Shown here in pieces: positions 45,227 to 54,715 of a stretch of 64,000 nt of DNA. The notes under the pieces were generated by a model that had not been told where the DNA came from, searched no databases, and saw only the letters and a list, made by a program, of their open reading frames with translations. Position 1 is the stretch's first letter; each line of letters starts with the position of its first letter. The position numbers were made by a program, and so were the translations under genes. This DNA is from JAUIET01 sp045105115. Lineage in GTDB: Bacteria > Pseudomonadota > Gammaproteobacteria > Pseudomonadales > JAUIET01. The stretch covers positions 35,730 to 99,729 of the forward strand of contig JBGCDE010000056.1 in assembly GCA_045105115.1 (NCBI GenBank). Direction: 5' to 3'.

Positions 45227-47047
45227 CTAAGCCAGAGCACGTCCGGCACGCTTGCGTTCATGCTCCTTGAGCAACTTTTTCCGCAAACGAATAGAAACTG
45301 GTGTTATCTCAACCAATTCATCATCTTGAATAAACTCAATCGCCTGTTCAAGACTGAATTTAACCGGTGGCGTGAGGTTAATGTTTTCATCGGTGCCGGC
45401 TGCACGAACATTAGTCAGCTGTTTCGCTTTTGTGGGGTTCACAACCAGGTCGTTGCCACGGCTGTGCAAGCCCATGATCATGCCTTCATACACATCAACA
45501 CCGGGTTGTATGTATAAGCGCCCCCGCTCCTGCAAGGTAAACAGCGCATAACCCAGCGTTTTACCGCTGACCATAGACACCAGCACACCATTTTGACGGC
45601 GAGCAACTGGCCCTTCTTTTAGTCGAGCGTAATGGTCAAACACATGGGTCATGATGCCACTGCCTGACGACATGGTTAGAAATTGTGAGCGAAAACCAAT
45701 CAAGCCGCGCGCCGGCACAATAAATTCAAGCCGCACACGCCCTTTACCGTCGGGCTCCATATTCTTGAGCTCGGCACGCCTGGTGCCCAGTTCTTCCATA
45801 ATCGCACCTTGGTGTTCGCTTTCACAATCAACCAACAGATGCTCATACGGCTCATGAATTTCACCGTCTACTTCTTTTTGAATCACTTCAGGTCTTGATA
45901 CACCAAGCTCAAAACCTTCACGGCGCATGCTTTCAATCAACACGCCTAGATGCAGTTCACCACGACCTGACACTACAAACTTATCCGGCGTGTCGCCTTG
46001 CTCTACTCGTAAGGCAACGTTGTGCACCAATTCGCGTTCAAGGCGCTCTTTGATATTTCGACTGGTCACAAACTTGCCTTCTTTACCGGCAAACGGTGAA
46101 TCGTTTACCTGAAACGTCATGCTAACCGTTGGCTCATCTACGCTCAGCGGTGGCATCGCCTCCACTGTGTCTGGCGCACACAAGGTATCGGAGATGTTCA
46201 GTCCTTCTATACCGGTAATGGAGATGATGTCGCCAGCCTCAGCCTGCTCCACTTCTTGACGCTCAAGACCACGATAGGTCATTACACTGAGCACACGGCC
46301 ATTACGTGTTTTACCGTCGGCACCAATAATCACAGTTTGTTCGTTGCGACGAATAACACCGCGATTAACCCGTCCAACACCTATTACGCCTACGTAGCTG
46401 CTGTAATCCAATGCACTGATTTGCATTTGCAGCGGGCCGTCAATGCTTACGTCGGGAGCCGGCACCTGGTCGATAATCATTTCTAACAATGGCGTCATGT
46501 CTTCGGCCATCTGATCAACTTCCAGACCCGCTATACCTTCCAGGGCAGAGGCATACACTACTGGAAAATCCAGTTGCTCGTCACTAGCACCAAGCCGGTC
46601 GAACAGGTCAAACACCTGATCAATGACCCAATGCGGCCTGGCGCCGGGACGGTCAACCTTATTAACCACGACGATTGGCTTGAGGCCCTGGTCAAAGGCT
46701 TTTTGTGTAACAAAGCGAGTTTGCGGCATCGGGCCTTCTACCGCGTCTACCAACAGCAGCACGCAATCAACCATAGACAACACGCGCTCAACCTCGCCAC
46801 CGAAATCGGCGTGACCGGGGGTATCAACGATATTAATTCGATGGTCGCGCCAGTTCAGCGCCGTATTCTTGGCCAGAATGGTAATTCCGCGCTCACGCTC
46901 CTGGTCGTTTGAATCCATGATGCGCTCAGCATCCATATTTTTGCGATCCAGGGTGCCAGATTGCGCCAAAAGCTTATCAACCAGGGTGGTTTTACCATGG
47001 TCAACGTGCGCGATAATCGCGATATTACGGAGATTTTCTTGATTCAA
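45227..47047 (-). CDS. bipA: translational GTPase BipA/TypA
   Basis: A 606-residue translation-factor GTPase: G1 AHVDHGKTT, G2 with RGIT, G3 DTPGH, G4 NKVD, then EF-G-like domains and the BipA-specific C-terminal domain. It binds the ribosome and assists 50S assembly, notably at low temperature. The initiation codon appears to be TTG at 47047, since no ATG precedes the P-loop in this frame. The gene seems to be transcribed alone. Confidence 0.95.
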   Translation of the reverse strand: MNQENLRNIAIIAHVDHGKTTLVDKLLAQSGTLDRKNMDAERIMDSNDQERERGITILAKNTALNWRDHRINIVDTPGHADFGGEVERVLSMVDCVLLLVDAVEGPMPQTRFVTQKAFDQGLKPIVVVNKVDRPGARPHWVIDQVFDLFDRLGASDEQLDFPVVYASALEGIAGLEVDQMAEDMTPLLEMIIDQVPAPDVSIDGPLQMQISALDYSSYVGVIGVGRVNRGVIRRNEQTVIIGADGKTRNGRVLSVMTYRGLERQEVEQAEAGDIISITGIEGLNISDTLCAPDTVEAMPPLSVDEPTVSMTFQVNDSPFAGKEGKFVTSRNIKERLERELVHNVALRVEQGDTPDKFVVSGRGELHLGVLIESMRREGFELGVSRPEVIQKEVDGEIHEPYEHLLVDCESEHQGAIMEELGTRRAELKNMEPDGKGRVRLEFIVPARGLIGFRSQFLTMSSGSGIMTHVFDHYARLKEGPVARRQNGVLVSMVSGKTLGYALFTLQERGRLYIQPGVDVYEGMIMGLHSRGNDLVVNPTKAKQLTNVRAAGTDENINLTPPVKFSLEQAIEFIQDDELVEITPVSIRLRKKLLKEHERKRAGRALA

Positions 47048-47098
47048 AACGGCTAGCCGGCAGTCGGGGGCGCGGCATTATACAGGAACGGCGCTGAC

Positions 47099-49351
47099 TT
47101 AAAAGTTCACCACGTTGGTGCCTACCAGTAATTCGCGAAATTCGGTGGCTGGCACGGGGCGACTGTAGTAGAAACCCTGTGCCTGATAGCAACCTTTCTC
47201 GATAAGTTTGGACACTTGCTGCTTGGTTTCCACACCTTCGGCAATAACACCAAGCTGCAGGCTTTTAGCCAGTGCTATGACTGCGGCAATAATGGAATCT
47301 GCGTTGGGTGATATACCCAGGTCATTCACGAAGGATTTATCAATCTTAAGTCGATTCAGCGGGAAATTCTTCAAATTACCCAGTGAAGAATAGCCGGTAC
47401 CAAAATCATCAATAGCTATCTCACAACCAAGCGCCTGCAAGCCCTTGAGGTTTTGAATAGCAAGCTGCTCAGAGCTGGCTATCGCGCTTTCGGTAATCTC
47501 TATCTCAAGCTGTTTGCCACTCACGCCGTATTTGCTGAGTACCGTGGCAACGCTGTCTACAAACTCTGGTTTCACCAGCTGCCGACGCGACACGTTCACA
47601 GACAGCACGCAATCCATAGGCGCTCGCGAGTTCCAGATAGCCATCTGCCGACAGGCGTTTTCCATCACCCAAGCGCCGATCTCTTCAATTTGCCCGGTAC
47701 GCTCTGCCAAAGGAATAAATGCAGCGGGCGAAATCATGCCGTGTTGTTCATTGTCCCAACGCAGTAAAACCTCCGCGCCAATAATCTCACGACTGCGCAT
47801 ATCGTATTGCGGCTGGTAAGCCAGGAAGAATTCTTCACGCTCAATGGCCTTGCGCAACTGCACCTCGAGATTGAATTTCTTCATCGCGTTGTGCGTAAGC
47901 TTGGTCGTGTAGAAGCGGTAGGTATTCTTACCATCTTCTTTGGCCGAATACATGGCGGTATCGGCTTGTTTGATCAAAGCCTCAGATGTTTCACCATCTT
48001 CAGGAAATAAACTGATGCCCATGCTGCAAGTTACGGTGAATTCCTGATTTTCCAGCGTAAACGGTTTTTCGAACTCCTGAAGAATTCGCTCAGCAACCAG
48101 CTGGGCTTCCTCTGCTCGCTCCAGATGTTCAACCACCAAAGTGAATTCGTCGCCGCCAATTCGGGAAATTAATTCGCTTTTACGAAAGGTATTTTTAAGT
48201 CGTGCGGCTATTTCAAGCAATAAAGCATCACCAGCGGCATGACCCAATGTGTCGTTAATCGCCTTGAAATTATCAAGGTCCATAAAGAATACGGCACCAG
48301 AATTTTCAGTACGCTGGGTGCGCACAATTGCTGATTCCAGATGCGTATTAAACAAGTCCCGGTTGGGCAAACCTGTTAACTGATCATGCGTGGCGTAGTA
48401 AACAAGATGCTCTTGAGAACGCTTCAACTGCGAAATATCACGTATTAGCGCTAGATAGTGACTAATTTCGCCATCAGCATCTTGCACTGTGTCTACCGCT
48501 AACCACACTGGCAGATTATCTTGCTCACCTTCTTGCTCTACGTAAGCTTCGCCGCACCATGAGTGCGCGTAGTAAACGTTTTGCCAGATTTCAGCGGTTT
48601 TGGATTCGCCTTCGGCATCCAGAAAATCGATACCTTCTTCAATTTCTCTTTCTGACAAACCAACAATGCCTTCAAACGCCTTGTTGTAAAACATTGGCGC
48701 GTGCGATTTATCGAGTAACAGCATGCCTTCGCTTGACGATTCGAACAGACTCTTGATCAAACGGTCCTGGCGCAACAGATACTCATCGGCCGTTGTATTG
48801 CGAATAACAACACTCACCAGGTCGGGTGAATTATTAAGGTTTTGAATTCGTGCTTCAAAATACTGCTTGTTCTGATGAGCGTTTAGAACGAAGTGAATTG
48901 TTCTGGCTTGCTTTTCGTGTAGCGTATTCGACACGCTTTCCAGCAACCGCTCGCACGCTTGCTGCTCAAGAACTTGTTCAATGTTAAATTCGCCGGTCAT
49001 AGGCTGGTGGGTAAGCAAGCCTAAATTACAGCTTTCCCTGACCGCGCCGTTTTTATCCATCACCAACACAGCGTCCATCATCGCAGCCATCAACAGGCTG
49101 GAGGCAGGTGCCGCAACAGGTGTTAGTGTGGGTATCGGACCGGCAACCGGCTGTGGGCTGTTAGCGGCCGGATCAGCTGTCCGCTCTTCGGCAATTTCCA
49201 GCGCTTTCTCTAGTGTGTGGCGCTCATTGTCAGACGCGCGATAATCAATACTCAGACCATTAATAAAATTCGCCCACAGCCCCAAATTACTGGGCACAGT
49301 ATGCAGATTCAGGCCGGCGGCTCTGAGACGTGATTTAAGCGATGGGTGCAT
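47099..49351 (-). CDS. PAS-GGDEF-EAL cyclic-di-GMP signalling protein
   Basis: About 750 residues. An N-terminal helical region (about 1-55) and PAS-like sensor segments (to about 310) precede a GGDEF domain with intact RIGGDEF (near residue 390) and an EAL domain whose signature reads EVLLRW, with DDFGTGYSS and later motifs present. The GGDEF looks catalytically competent for diguanylate cyclase; the EAL Glu is kept, so phosphodiesterase activity is also possible. No TM helix was seen. I chose ATG 49351 from the family-like start MHPSLKSRLRAAGL; a TTG at 49396 is also open. Confidence 0.85.
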   Translation of the reverse strand: MHPSLKSRLRAAGLNLHTVPSNLGLWANFINGLSIDYRASDNERHTLEKALEIAEERTADPAANSPQPVAGPIPTLTPVAAPASSLLMAAMMDAVLVMDKNGAVRESCNLGLLTHQPMTGEFNIEQVLEQQACERLLESVSNTLHEKQARTIHFVLNAHQNKQYFEARIQNLNNSPDLVSVVIRNTTADEYLLRQDRLIKSLFESSSEGMLLLDKSHAPMFYNKAFEGIVGLSEREIEEGIDFLDAEGESKTAEIWQNVYYAHSWCGEAYVEQEGEQDNLPVWLAVDTVQDADGEISHYLALIRDISQLKRSQEHLVYYATHDQLTGLPNRDLFNTHLESAIVRTQRTENSGAVFFMDLDNFKAINDTLGHAAGDALLLEIAARLKNTFRKSELISRIGGDEFTLVVEHLERAEEAQLVAERILQEFEKPFTLENQEFTVTCSMGISLFPEDGETSEALIKQADTAMYSAKEDGKNTYRFYTTKLTHNAMKKFNLEVQLRKAIEREEFFLAYQPQYDMRSREIIGAEVLLRWDNEQHGMISPAAFIPLAERTGQIEEIGAWVMENACRQMAIWNSRAPMDCVLSVNVSRRQLVKPEFVDSVATVLSKYGVSGKQLEIEITESAIASSEQLAIQNLKGLQALGCEIAIDDFGTGYSSLGNLKNFPLNRLKIDKSFVNDLGISPNADSIIAAVIALAKSLQLGVIAEGVETKQQVSKLIEKGCYQAQGFYYSRPVPATEFRELLVGTNVVNF

Positions 49352-49456
49352 GAGCGCTTGGTCAGGTTCCTTTTGAAAGCGAGTACCAGATAACAATGCC
49401 TCAGGCGAAGTTATCCCGCTTCTATAAGGTTAGAGCACACTGCTGCCTGCCACCGA

Positions 49457-50920
49457 TCAGGCAGACGAGCGGTACACTGCAATATTTTTGTGACCTGCGT
49501 CGCATAAATAACTGGCGTGCAGCCGGCTCATAAGACCCTGCTCGCAGTATAAATAATAGGTTTTTTCGACGGGTAAGGCTGAAAACCGACTGTTCAACTC
49601 ATAGAAAGGGATGCACTGAATGTCTGCGCCTTGCAGCTGCAGTGGCCTGCTCATTTGTTCTTCAGGGTGGCGGATATCCAGCACTGTACTGTTTGCGGGC
49701 AAATCACTGACCACGGGTGGTTGATCGGCCTCTGCCTCAGGCTGATTTGTTTCACCCAATTCTTGCAGCTTCACGCATTCTGACGCAGCAATGGCCGCTT
49801 CAAGAACAGTGTCATCAAAATGGGCTTCCTGGCTTAGAACAGCGGGTAATTTGGCCCGTGTTTTCGGCCTGATTGATACGGCGCCGCAGTACTCCGGCAC
49901 GTATTTCGAAAAGTCTTCTGTACCTATTTTTCGCGCAATATCGACAATGTCCATCTTGTCCATGAACGCCAGCGGCCGCAGCACCAGCATATCGCTGGCT
50001 TTATCAATCACGGCCAAATTCGGCATGGTTTGACTGCTCACCTGCGCAATTGCCTCACCCGTGACCAACGCTTTGACGCCGTGCTTCTTTGCCACGCGTT
50101 GCGCGGCTCGCAGCATCATTCGTTTCAGTATTATGCCGGTGTATCCCACCTCGGTACTGCGCTGAATCTCATTAACCACCTCTTCAAACGGCACACTGAT
50201 GAATTTCAGGGGCTGTGAAGACGCGTATTGCATCCACAAATACGCCGCAATTTCCTGCACCGCTACCCGGTGCTCATCACCACCTAAACTGAAAAACAGG
50301 AAATGCACCTCAAGACCGCGGCGCATGGCAAGATAGCTGGCTACAGTTGAATCAAAGCCGCCCGACATCAACGCGAGCACCGGGTCAAGACTGCCCATTG
50401 GGAAACCGCCGGCACCGGCAATGCGCTGGCGCGTGACAAACATCTCTTCACGGCGTATATCCAGGCGAACGGTAACGTCGGGGTTTTTCAGCCTGACCTG
50501 AGCATTGTCTGCGTTTTCCAGCAGCCGCCCACCCAACTCGCGCTCTATTTCACCTGAACTAAAGCTATGCTCGCCAACCCTTCGGCAGCGCACAGCAAAG
50601 CTTTTGCCAGCCAACAATGGCAAGTACTCTTTGGCAACCGCGTCATAAATGGCGTCTATGTCACCCAGCGGGTATTCAAGTACTTCCAGAAAATAGGCAA
50701 TGCCTGTGCATTGGCGAATTCGGTCCAGGCAGCGTTCTACGTCGTGCGCCGCTGGGTTTATCTCTATATCAAGCCTGTCCCATTTACCAACTACCTGGCA
50801 GCTTTGATCAAATGGCTTCAACAAAACGCGCAGATTACGCACCAATTGCTGACAAATACGGTTACGAACCGGTCTGCTCTTAATGGTGACTTCAGCCGAG
50901 TATTTAACGATCAGTTGCAT
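49457..50920 (-). CDS. thiI: tRNA 4-thiouridine synthase ThiI
   Basis: A 487-residue ThiI of the long, enteric type. An NFLD/THUMP region (about 1-165) precedes the PP-loop ALMSGGFDSTVASY (near 185), PEYCGAVSI carrying the first catalytic Cys, and a C-terminal rhodanese domain with YCEQGLMS (Cys near 459) that accepts sulfur from IscS. It makes s4U8 in tRNA and, in enterics, the thiazole sulfur of thiamine. The linker before the rhodanese is rich in Glu and Pro. The start ATG has no clear SD. Confidence 0.95.
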   Translation of the reverse strand: MQLIVKYSAEVTIKSRPVRNRICQQLVRNLRVLLKPFDQSCQVVGKWDRLDIEINPAAHDVERCLDRIRQCTGIAYFLEVLEYPLGDIDAIYDAVAKEYLPLLAGKSFAVRCRRVGEHSFSSGEIERELGGRLLENADNAQVRLKNPDVTVRLDIRREEMFVTRQRIAGAGGFPMGSLDPVLALMSGGFDSTVASYLAMRRGLEVHFLFFSLGGDEHRVAVQEIAAYLWMQYASSQPLKFISVPFEEVVNEIQRSTEVGYTGIILKRMMLRAAQRVAKKHGVKALVTGEAIAQVSSQTMPNLAVIDKASDMLVLRPLAFMDKMDIVDIARKIGTEDFSKYVPEYCGAVSIRPKTRAKLPAVLSQEAHFDDTVLEAAIAASECVKLQELGETNQPEAEADQPPVVSDLPANSTVLDIRHPEEQMSRPLQLQGADIQCIPFYELNSRFSALPVEKTYYLYCEQGLMSRLHASYLCDAGHKNIAVYRSSA

Positions 50921-51000
50921 GAGGAAATGGGATCAATTACACAATGAGAGTATACGTGACGAGCGCACTTGACCGGAACCGCAGCGATACTACCCTTATG

Positions 51001-51017
51001 TGCACCATTTTAATGCA
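51001..51017. promoter_or_regulatory. NtrC-binding site 1 upstream of glnA
   Basis: TGCACC-N5-AATGCA, matching the NtrC consensus TGCACC-N5-GGTGCA at 10 of 12 fixed positions. It is centred about 125 bp upstream of the -12 element of the sigma-54 promoter at 51121, similar to the paired upstream sites of enterobacterial glnA. Confidence 0.75.
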
Positions 51018-51020
51018 GTC

Positions 51021-51037
51021 CGCACCAGTAAGGCGCA
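51021..51037. promoter_or_regulatory. NtrC-binding site 2 upstream of glnA
   Basis: CGCACC-N5-GGCGCA, again 10 of 12 against the NtrC consensus, placed 20 bp (about two helical turns) downstream of site 1, as expected for cooperative oligomer formation. Confidence 0.75.
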
Positions 51038-51120
51038 CAAAAAATCACGGCAAGAGTAACTTCCTGAACTAGCGCTTTGAAAAATCAATGGTTTGTGGAA
51101 TTATTACGACCCGATCAGCG

Positions 51121-51136
51121 TGGCATATTCCTTGCT
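51121..51136 (+). promoter_or_regulatory. sigma-54 promoter of glnA
   Basis: TGGCATATTCCTTGCT fits the -24/-12 consensus TGGCAYRN4TTGCW throughout, with the GG and GC elements 12 bp apart. Transcription would start near 51147, leaving a leader of about 90 nt before the ATG at 51236. Confidence 0.85.
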
Positions 51137-51235
51137 AACTGACTTAGCAGGAATTTATCGAAAAATTCATTGTTAAACCCTCTGCGTGTCGCCAAAGCAG
51201 CGCCAGGCAGCTAATACCTTAACCGGAGACAAACT

Positions 51236-52642
51236 ATGTCAGAGAAAACTCTGAAATTGATCAAAGACAACGATGTAACGTGGATAGACCTGCGCTTCAC
51301 AGACACCAAAGGTAAAGAACAGCACGTTTCCATACCTTCTACAGAAGTAGACGCCGAATTTTTCGAAAAAGGCAAAATGTTCGACGGCTCATCCATCTCT
51401 GGCTAGAAAGGCCTTAACGAATCAGACATGGTATTGGTACCCGACGACAGCTCATCGGTTCTAGACCCGTTCACCGATGAAAACACCGTTAACCTGCGTT
51501 GCTCTGTGGCTGAGCCTTCAACCATGCAAGACTATGACCGTGACCCACGCTCATTGGCAACACGCGCGGAAGAATATTTGAAGTCTACCGGCATCGGCGA
51601 CACAGCATTTTTTGGTCCTGAGCCAGAATTTTTCGTATTTGATGACGTTAAATGGAGCGCAGACATGTCTGGCGCCATGTACAAAATCAATTCTGAAGAA
51701 GCCGCATGGGCTTCAGGCGATTCATTTGCCGAGGGCAACATCGGTCACCGACCTGGTGTTAAAGGCGGCTACTTCCCTGTACCACCGGTCGATTCAGCGC
51801 ATGATCTGCGTGCGGCAATGTGTGCAGCCATGACTCAAATGGGTCTTGAAGTGGAAGTACATCACCACGAAGTGGGTACAGCCTGCCAAAACGAAATTGG
51901 TGTTAAGTTCAGCACCCTGGTTCGCAAAGCAGACGAAGTACAAATTCTCAAGTACTGCGTACATAACGTTGCGCACGCCTACGGCAAAACGGCCACGTTT
52001 ATGCCCAAGCCACTGGTTGGCGACAATGGCAGCGGCATGCACGTTCACATGTCGATCTCCAAAGGCGGAGACAACATTTTCTCTGGTGACGGATACGGCG
52101 GTTTGTCAGAAACTGCTTTGTACTACATTGGTGGCATCATCAAGCACTCGCGCGCGATCAACGCATTCGCGAATGCCTCTACCAACTCTTACAAGCGTCT
52201 GGTTCCAGGCTTTGAAGCGCCGGTTATTCTGGCCTACTCAGCACGTAACCGCTCTGCGTCAATTCGTATTCCTTTTGAGAGCAATCCAAAAGGCCGTCGC
52301 ATTGAAGTGCGCTACCCTGACCCAACTGCAAACCCATACCTGGCATTCTCTGCCATGTTGATGGCTGGCCTTGACGGTATTCAGAACAAGATCAACCCGG
52401 GTGATGCAGCTGATAAAGATCTGTATGACCTGCCTGCCGAGCAACTGGAAGAGTACCCAACCGTGGCGTCAAGCCTGGAACAGGCTCTTGCAGCGCTTGA
52501 TGCAGACCGCGGCTTCCTGACGGCCGGCAACGTGTTCACCGACGACATGATCGACGGCTACATCGCGCTTAAGTCTGAAGAAGTTGAAAAACTGAACATG
52601 ACCACTCACCCGGTTGAGTTCGGCATGTACTACAGCTGCTAG
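51236..52642 (+). pseudogene. glnA: glutamine synthetase type I (glnA) with in-frame TAG at codon 57
   Basis: A 1407-bp frame that would encode 468 residues, the normal length for GlnA, if codon 57 were read. Everything else is intact: FDGSS before the stop, then KGLNESDM, the glutamate/ammonia and ATP motifs (GPEPEFFVF, NGSGMHVHMS, RNRSASIRIP), and YDLPAE with the adenylylation Tyr. TAG at 51404-51406 replaces TGG of the invariant Trp57. CGGAG supports ATG 51236. Promoter, NtrC sites, terminator and downstream ntrBC are all present. Internal initiation at ATG 51428 would lose the N-terminal domain. A sequencing error, a real nonsense mutation, or suppression are possible; the gene uses TAG as its own stop as well. 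Confidence 0.85.
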
Positions 52643-52674
52643 TCAACAGCACTTTATCGCCCGAAAGGCGACGA

Positions 52675-52699
52675 AAAGCCCGCTTTTGCGGGCTTTTTT
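52675..52699 (+). terminator. Rho-independent terminator after glnA
   Basis: AAAAGCCCGC-TTTT-GCGGGCTTTTTT, about 35 bp after the glnA stop. It limits read-through from glnA into the DUF4124 gene and ntrBC, which have their own promoters. Confidence 0.88.
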
Positions 52700-52794
52700 G
52701 TGCCTGAAACACGGTTTTACTGTATTTGGTTGCATACAGCGAACCAAGCCGTTTTACTCTACTCTAAGTAGTAGAACTGACTTGGAGCTCTGTT

Positions 52795-53337
52795 TTGCGC
52801 AATTGTTACTCACTTTTGATTCCTCTGCTTGGCTTGCTGCTGAGCCAATCAACCCTGGCCGAGATCTACAAAACCGTTGATAAAGACGGCAACGTTGTTT
52901 ACACCGATCAGGCGCCACATGGTGATAAAAAGACCGAGAAAGTGAAGCTAAAGCCTTCCAACAGCGTACCGGCAATCCAAACGCCGGCCATCAAGTTAAG
53001 TCCGGAAGACCCCGATAAGCCGTTCAAGTACAAAACGCTGCGCATTGTGTCACCCGAGAACGACGGCGCTATAGAGCACGGGCCAGGCAATTTTTCAGTG
53101 ACGGCTAAAATTCTGCCGCAGCTTCGCAACAGCGACAGAATTCAGCTGTTTATTGATGGCAAACCGCATGGAAAGCCTGGCAAATCCACTAGCTGGGCGT
53201 TGAAGAACGTATTTCGCGGCACGCACATGCTTCAGGTGAAAGTGCTTAGCTTAAACGGCAAAACCCTTAAAAAATCGAAAAAGTCTTCGGTTCACGTGTT
53301 TAGACCCTCAGTGGCGCACCCTGGAAATCGCGGCTAA
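52795..53337 (+). CDS. DUF4124 periplasmic protein
   Basis: A 180-residue protein with a signal peptide (cleavage near TLA-EI, residue 22-23), a DUF4124 segment (EIYKTVDKDGNVVYTDQAP) and a C-terminal beta domain (about 75-165) resembling an Ig-like fold with a Lys-rich end. The function is unknown. It starts with TTG at 52795, chosen because GGAG lies 7 bases upstream. DUF4124 genes often sit between glnA and ntrB in pseudomonads, and this locus repeats that order. Confidence 0.8.
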   Translation: MRNCYSLLIPLLGLLLSQSTLAEIYKTVDKDGNVVYTDQAPHGDKKTEKVKLKPSNSVPAIQTPAIKLSPEDPDKPFKYKTLRIVSPENDGAIEHGPGNFSVTAKILPQLRNSDRIQLFIDGKPHGKPGKSTSWALKNVFRGTHMLQVKVLSLNGKTLKKSKKSSVHVFRPSVAHPGNRG

Positions 53338-53413
53338 CAATCATTATCCAGGAAGCCCGGTTGGCATAACCCAAGGTCCTGACTCTCTTACACTCTTCCA
53401 CTAAACCCATCAT

Positions 53414-53430
53414 TGCACCATAATAGTGCA
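53414..53430. promoter_or_regulatory. NtrC-binding site upstream of ntrB
   Basis: TGCACC-N5-AGTGCA, matching the NtrC consensus at 11 of 12 fixed positions. A weaker half site (AGCACT at 53435) follows at the same relative distance as site 2 at glnA. Its distance to the putative sigma-54 -12 element at 53548 is 126 bp, compared with 125 bp at glnA. Confidence 0.75.
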
Positions 53431-53534
53431 TAAAAGCACTATTTGACTTGCTGCTGATCGCATCACGATTACGCTAAGTTATTGATTTTTATTCAGTAAT
53501 ATTTTAACCGCACTTTAGAAAAAGTTTTCAAGTC

Positions 53535-53550
53535 TGGTGCATTTCTTGCA
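53535..53550 (+). promoter_or_regulatory. probable sigma-54 promoter of ntrBC
   Basis: TGGTGCATTTCTTGCA keeps the invariant GG and GC, 12 bp apart, and the TTGCA half, but deviates at two -24 positions. It is placed about 60 bp before ntrB. Together with the NtrC site it suggests autoregulation of ntrBC. Confidence 0.6.
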
Positions 53551-53599
53551 ATTACAGAATTAATCACCGAGCAAACTCTTATGTATTACACCTGAACCG

Positions 53600-54715
53600 A
53601 TGAAAGCTGAACGCTTCTCGGCACAACTTCTGGAAAGCCTGAACGCCTCAATCATCGTATTAGACGATGAACTGGACGTTTTATTTCTCAACCATGCCGC
53701 CGAATCACTGCTGGAATGCAGCAACAAGCGCGCGGTGGGCTGCCCGCTGGCTGGCTTGTTTTTACCTGGCCTGCAGAAATTTGAAGATCTGGCCGACGAC
53801 ATAGTGTGCGAGTCACCATTTACGCAACGTTCAATCAAAATGGTTTTGGCCAGTGGCAAAGAAATCACCGTAGATCTTGCAGCTACTCACCTTGAGCCCG
53901 GTGCTGCCAACAAGCGCACAACCGACAGAGCCCGATATCTGCTGGAAATGCAGGGATTGGACCGCATTCTGAGAATTAGCCGTGAAGAAACGTTGCTTGC
54001 CTCGCAAACCACCTCGCGCTCCCTGATTCGCGGCCTGGCGCACGAGATAAAAAACCCGCTTGGCGGATTGCGAGGTGCGGCGCAACTACTGGCAAAGGAA
54101 CTCAGCGACCCATCGCTTACTGATTACACCCAGGTGATCATCGAAGAAGCCGACAGGCTACGCAATCTGGTCGACAAAATGCTCGGGCCTAACAAGCTCT
54201 CGGAACGAGTTGCAATTAACGTGCACGAGGTGCTGGAGCGCGTGGCCAAACTTCTACTGGCAGAAAACCACCACCGAGTAGAGATTATTCGTGATTATGA
54301 CCCCAGCATTCCGGATATTTTCGCCGACTTCGAACAGCTGATTCAAGCCGTACTCAACATCATGCGTAACGCAAAACAAGCTCTGGCTACGCTGGGGCCA
54401 GAGCATGACAGCAAAATCACATTGAAAACACGAATTGTTCGCCAATTCACGATCGGACGCTTACGCCATAAATTAGTTGTTAGGGTTGATATCATCGACA
54501 ACGGCCCTGGTATTGATCAGGAGCTGCTGCATTCTGTTTTCTACCCTATGGTAAGCGGTAGGCCCGACGGCACAGGTCTTGGGCTTTCCATTTCCCAATC
54601 CATCTTGCATCAACATCAGGGATTAATTGAATCCGTTAGCAAACCGGGCAACACTTGCTTCTCATTATATATACCACTGGAACCTGTCAACGATGAATAC
54701 GAGCACCCTCATTAA
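53600..54715 (+). CDS. ntrB: nitrogen regulation sensor kinase NtrB (GlnL)
   Basis: A 371-residue soluble histidine kinase: PAS-like N-terminus (about 5-120), H box GLAHEIKNPLGGLRGAAQLL with phospho-acceptor His near 147, N box NIMRNAKQAL, G1 DNGPGID and G2 GTGLGLS. It phosphorylates or dephosphorylates NtrC according to PII status. The stop overlaps the ntrC start by 23 bases, so the pair is translationally coupled. No TM helix, as is usual for NtrB. Confidence 0.93.
   Translation: MKAERFSAQLLESLNASIIVLDDELDVLFLNHAAESLLECSNKRAVGCPLAGLFLPGLQKFEDLADDIVCESPFTQRSIKMVLASGKEITVDLAATHLEPGAANKRTTDRARYLLEMQGLDRILRISREETLLASQTTSRSLIRGLAHEIKNPLGGLRGAAQLLAKELSDPSLTDYTQVIIEEADRLRNLVDKMLGPNKLSERVAINVHEVLERVAKLLLAENHHRVEIIRDYDPSIPDIFADFEQLIQAVLNIMRNAKQALATLGPEHDSKITLKTRIVRQFTIGRLRHKLVVRVDIIDNGPGIDQELLHSVFYPMVSGRPDGTGLGLSISQSILHQHQGLIESVSKPGNTCFSLYIPLEPVNDEYEHPH

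Noticed and set aside
51404..51406. Pyrrolysine or general UAG recoding to explain the glnA stop
   Set aside because: glnA itself ends with TAG, as do other genes here such as the second DUF6316-like gene, and the lost residue is an invariant Trp, which pyrrolysine would not replace.
51428..52642. A shorter functional glutamine synthetase starting at the internal ATG 51428
   Set aside because: It would lack the N-terminal beta-grasp domain that completes the active site between subunits, and the ATG has no Shine-Dalgarno.
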